A stretch of DNA of 64,000 bases from Vibrio algivorus. GTDB lineage: Bacteria > Pseudomonadota > Gammaproteobacteria > Enterobacterales > Vibrionaceae. Below, in pieces: positions 61,688-64,000 of this stretch. A program made the position numbers and the translations under genes. The notes under the pieces are model-generated. The model was not told the origin of the DNA and made no database searches. It worked only from the letters and a program-made list of their open reading frames with translations. Numbering within the stretch: position 1 is the stretch's first letter; the number at the start of each line of letters is the position of its first letter. The stretch lies in the NCBI RefSeq assembly GCF_002218005.2, contig NZ_AP018678.1, positions 744,001 to 808,000 of the forward strand, written 5' to 3'.

Positions 61688-63787
61688 TTACCAAGTGTAA
61701 TTGATTGTCGCTGTTGCAGACATTTCTTCACCGTAGTAACAGTAATAGTCACAACTTGAAACGTACTCTTTATTGGTCAAGTTATTAACGTTAACTTGCG
61801 CACGCCATTTAGGAGTGATGTCGTAGCGAGCCATGGCGTCGTATAAGGTAACAGCTGGAACATGTAGTGTACCTGAACCATCTGATGTTGAGCCAACAGA
61901 AGTCCCCATATAACGAACGCCTGCACCTACCACAAAGCTATCTAGGCCTAGGCTAGAAAAATCATATTCCAACCAACCTGATGCCATATGACGAGGAATT
62001 AGAGCGGTGCGCTGTTCATTCCCTAGACCATCATCCGATTTTGCATCGGTATAGGTGTAGTTTGCTCTTGCTAGTAAATCTTTGGTGACGTGGGTAACAC
62101 TTTCAAGTTCAACACCTTGTGATGTTAATTCTTGTGTTTGAGTTTGTTGAGCCGTTGTCGGGTCATACACTAGGCCATTTTCTTGGCTTAAATTAAACCA
62201 AGCAAAGTTAAAGTAGCCATTAAAGAAAGATGGTTCGTATTTGAAGCCAGCTTCAGTTTGTTTACCTTCTAGTGGTTTATAAGCTTTACCGGTTGAAGCA
62301 TCCACCGATGCGATCACTTCAAATGATTCAGAATAACTAACATAAGGTGTAAATCCGAACTCAGTGATGTACATGACGCCACCGCTGAGTGAGAAGTGAT
62401 CATTATGAATATCTTCGTCGCTGGTAACATTTTCATTTTGGAGGCGAACGATATCGTAGCGGCCACCTAATTTGGCAATAAATTTTTCATTGAATTTAAC
62501 TTGTTGCTGAGCATAAACGCCTAGCTGTTCTTTTTTGATATGAACTGGAGTGGCGCGGTCGTCAATTGGAACAATATTGCCATGCTGAGGGTGGAAGGCA
62601 TCAATGTTTGGTGTGGTGCCACCATATGGCCCCCAGTCATCAGCTTCCATACTGTCATTCTTGAACTGTTGCACATCCACGCCTAGCAGGGTGGTGTTAT
62701 CGGTATTACCTAGCCCCCAGTTAGCGATGAATTGGTTATCCATACTTAACATTTGCGTTGAGCCATCACGATAAACAATTCCACGACCTAAATCTGCACT
62801 GGTTTCACTACCAAATGCATAAGTACTGCGAAGTAGTAAGTCAGTATATGCATAACGAGTATTTTGCTTGAACTGCCAAGTATCGTTGATGTAATGCTCT
62901 AATTCATAACCAAGCGAGTATTGATTACTTTCATTTTTATCGTAACCAGGTTCACCATAGTTGGTGCTTGGGTCGATTGTACCTTGTGGTGTGTCAATTA
63001 AAGTGCCATAAGCTGGAAAGAAGCCAGCGGTTGGTACGCCATCATCTTGTTGCCATGAAGCAAGGAAGGTAATTGAAGTATCGGAGTTTATATCCCATGC
63101 AAGGCTTGGAGCGAGATAAACACGATTATTGTAAGTGTCATCTAAAGTACCATCTTGCTCACTCATTAAAGCGACTAAGCGAAAGCGCACATCGCCATCT
63201 TCATCAACAAAGCTCGTTGTATCAATACCGATCTGATGGAGATTACGGCTACCACCTTTCACTTCTAGTTGACCACCTTCGGTATACCCAGGTCGTTTAC
63301 TCACTGCATTAACAACACCACCCGGAGGCGCTTCACCATAAAGTAAAGATGCTGGACCTTTTAGCACTTCAATTTGTTCTAAGCCGTAAGGTTCAAGGTT
63401 CCAAGTATAATAGCCTGTATTAAATAGACGGTTACCGTCGAGATAAGTTGCCGCATCAAAGCCACGAATTTTGAACCAATCAGTATTATTGTCTGAACCA
63501 TAAGGTTGAGTCATTACACCTGGTTGGTAACGCAGCGCTTCATCCAATTTTTGCGGCTGCTGTACTGACAATTGCTCTTCATCAATCACAGACACACTGC
63601 GAGGGGTTTCGGCGAGTGGTGTCTCAACCTTTAACGCCGAAGCCGTTACTGTAATGGTATCTAAATTTTCAGTTGAGGTTTCTTCTTCAGCAAAAGAGGG
63701 CATAGCAATAAGCGCTAAAGAAAGTCCAAGAGCAGGTTTCATAGTGCGAGAGACTGCTTGTGAAACGGGGTGCAAAGCGAAAGACAT
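61688..63787 (-). CDS. fhuA: TonB-dependent hydroxamate siderophore receptor (FhuA-like)
   Basis: Outer-membrane receptor of 699 residues. Signal sequence (LGLSLALIAMPSFAEE), TonB box region (DTITVTAS), plug (ETPRSVSVIDEEQLSVQQPQKLDEALRYQPGVM, WFKIRGFDAATYLDGNRL, QIEVLKGPASLLYGEAPPGGVVNAVSKRPG) and barrel ending ATINYTW. By operon position with fhuCDB it is the FhuA/FoxA-type receptor; the ligand (ferrichrome or ferrioxamine) cannot be told. It carries a cysteine loop SSCDYYCYYGEE near the end, as does the receptor at 49158. Fur-box-like sequence lies 19 bp upstream. Confidence 0.9.
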   Translation of the reverse strand: MSFALHPVSQAVSRTMKPALGLSLALIAMPSFAEEETSTENLDTITVTASALKVETPLAETPRSVSVIDEEQLSVQQPQKLDEALRYQPGVMTQPYGSDNNTDWFKIRGFDAATYLDGNRLFNTGYYTWNLEPYGLEQIEVLKGPASLLYGEAPPGGVVNAVSKRPGYTEGGQLEVKGGSRNLHQIGIDTTSFVDEDGDVRFRLVALMSEQDGTLDDTYNNRVYLAPSLAWDINSDTSITFLASWQQDDGVPTAGFFPAYGTLIDTPQGTIDPSTNYGEPGYDKNESNQYSLGYELEHYINDTWQFKQNTRYAYTDLLLRSTYAFGSETSADLGRGIVYRDGSTQMLSMDNQFIANWGLGNTDNTTLLGVDVQQFKNDSMEADDWGPYGGTTPNIDAFHPQHGNIVPIDDRATPVHIKKEQLGVYAQQQVKFNEKFIAKLGGRYDIVRLQNENVTSDEDIHNDHFSLSGGVMYITEFGFTPYVSYSESFEVIASVDASTGKAYKPLEGKQTEAGFKYEPSFFNGYFNFAWFNLSQENGLVYDPTTAQQTQTQELTSQGVELESVTHVTKDLLARANYTYTDAKSDDGLGNEQRTALIPRHMASGWLEYDFSSLGLDSFVVGAGVRYMGTSVGSTSDGSGTLHVPAVTLYDAMARYDITPKWRAQVNVNNLTNKEYVSSCDYYCYYGEEMSATATINYTW

Positions 63788-63805
63788 AAATCAATCCATT
63801 GTTTA

Positions 63806-63824
63806 TTAATTGAGAATCATTATT
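63806..63824 (-). promoter_or_regulatory. Fur-box-like site upstream of the fhu operon
   Basis: Plus-strand ttaattgagaatcattatt holds the core GA-AATCATTAT and matches the 19-bp Fur consensus at 13 positions. It lies 19 bp before the receptor start codon. Confidence 0.65.
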
Positions 63825-63899
63825 GTTTTAAATTGTATTCATTTTCAACGACCCTGCCTAGAATTAATTTGCAAAATTATTAATAAAGGAAAGAAGATC

Positions 63900-63983
63900 A
63901 TGATCGATATCAATAGGGGGTGGGAAATTGACCATTTTCCCTTTATGATAGCGGCACATTTCTACTGCCGGATTAGGCGGTAG
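63900..63983 (+). CDS. Possible 27-residue small protein, divergent to the fhu operon
   Basis: A short frame (MIDINRGWEIDHFPFMIAAH, then FYCRIRR) with a purine-rich ribosome binding site aaaggaaagaag. It lies next to the Fur-box-like site of the fhu operon on the other side. No family is recognised. It may be a leader peptide or a chance frame; the next gene lies beyond the window edge. Confidence 0.3.
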   Translation: MIDINRGWEIDHFPFMIAAHFYCRIRR

Positions 63984-64000
63984 CACATGTCTTTATTGAG

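Overview
The window is a chromosomal segment of a gamma-proteobacterium of the Vibrio type (family Vibrionaceae). The reasons are the low-GC coding style, the gene orders lnt-corC-ybeY-ybeZ-miaB / ubiF, pth-ychF, lolB-ispE-prs and hemA-prfA-prmC-sirB2-sirB1-kdsA, a lipoprotein 5'-nucleotidase of the Vibrio NutA kind, and a TonB2 cluster with TtpC and DUF3450 proteins as in Vibrio. The species cannot be named from the sequence alone. Most of the window is ordinary core genome; the unusual material sits in tRNA arrays, dispersed repeats and one small accessory patch.

Layout. 1-2.1 kb: end of a DcuC dicarboxylate carrier, then an M20 peptidase. 2.5-8.3 kb (minus): lnt, corC, ybeY, ybeZ, miaB (lipoprotein acylation, ribosome and rRNA maturation, tRNA thiomethylation). 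8.6-9.8 kb: divergent ubiF. 9.9-10.9 kb: a beta-propeller lactonase-like protein. 11.1-12.9 kb (minus): an 11-gene tRNA operon (Met, Leu-TAG, Gln-TTG units) built by tandem duplication, behind a strong stable-RNA promoter. 13.2-17.9 kb (minus): ychF, pth, prs, ispE, lolB, with one small unknown gene on plus. 18.2-23.8 kb (plus): hemA to kdsA operon. 24-26.2 kb: periplasmic 5'-nucleotidase and a YbaK-type deacylase. 26.2-27.9 kb: accessory patch with a HEPN-like orphan and an unknown exported protein. 27.9-28.2 kb: tRNA-Cys and tRNA-Leu(TAA) with a tRNA-Leu relic between them.

28.7-31.8 kb: a Fur-box-preceded HlyD/ABC-2 export operon. 31.9-33.6 kb (minus): rluF and smrA. 34.1-34.5 kb: tRNA-Pro flanked by broken tRNA-Pro fragments. 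34.5-38.8 kb: an rRNA/tRNA methyltransferase-like gene, a TraB/GumN protein, and copper exporter copA under a CueR-type promoter. 39.3-42.6 kb: ChiP-type chitoporin and gltX. 42.8-49 kb: the TonB2 energy-transduction operon (DUF3450, ttpC, exbB2, exbD2, tonB2, TPR protein) ending in an AraC-type regulator. 49.2-52.3 kb: a siderophore receptor and an FhuF-like reductase. 52.4-56.7 kb: YegD-type Hsp70, ABC-F protein YbiT, a DUF938 methyltransferase. 56.9-57.4 kb: OmpA-like lipoprotein. 57.7-63.8 kb (minus): receptor-fhuC-fhuD-fhuB hydroxamate siderophore uptake.

How it fits together. The second half is largely an iron and metal section. Fur-box-like palindromes precede the exporter, the TonB2 operon, both siderophore receptors and the reductase, so the two outer-membrane receptors, the TonB2 motor, the Fhu inner-membrane ABC transporter and the FhuF-like iron-release enzyme can be read as one iron-starvation response (inference). 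The most unusual finding is a family of dispersed elements ending in TATACCC...GGGTATA. Four copies are each exactly 267 bp, and one is a 56-bp deletion derivative made of the two ends only. At least two further repeat families are also present.
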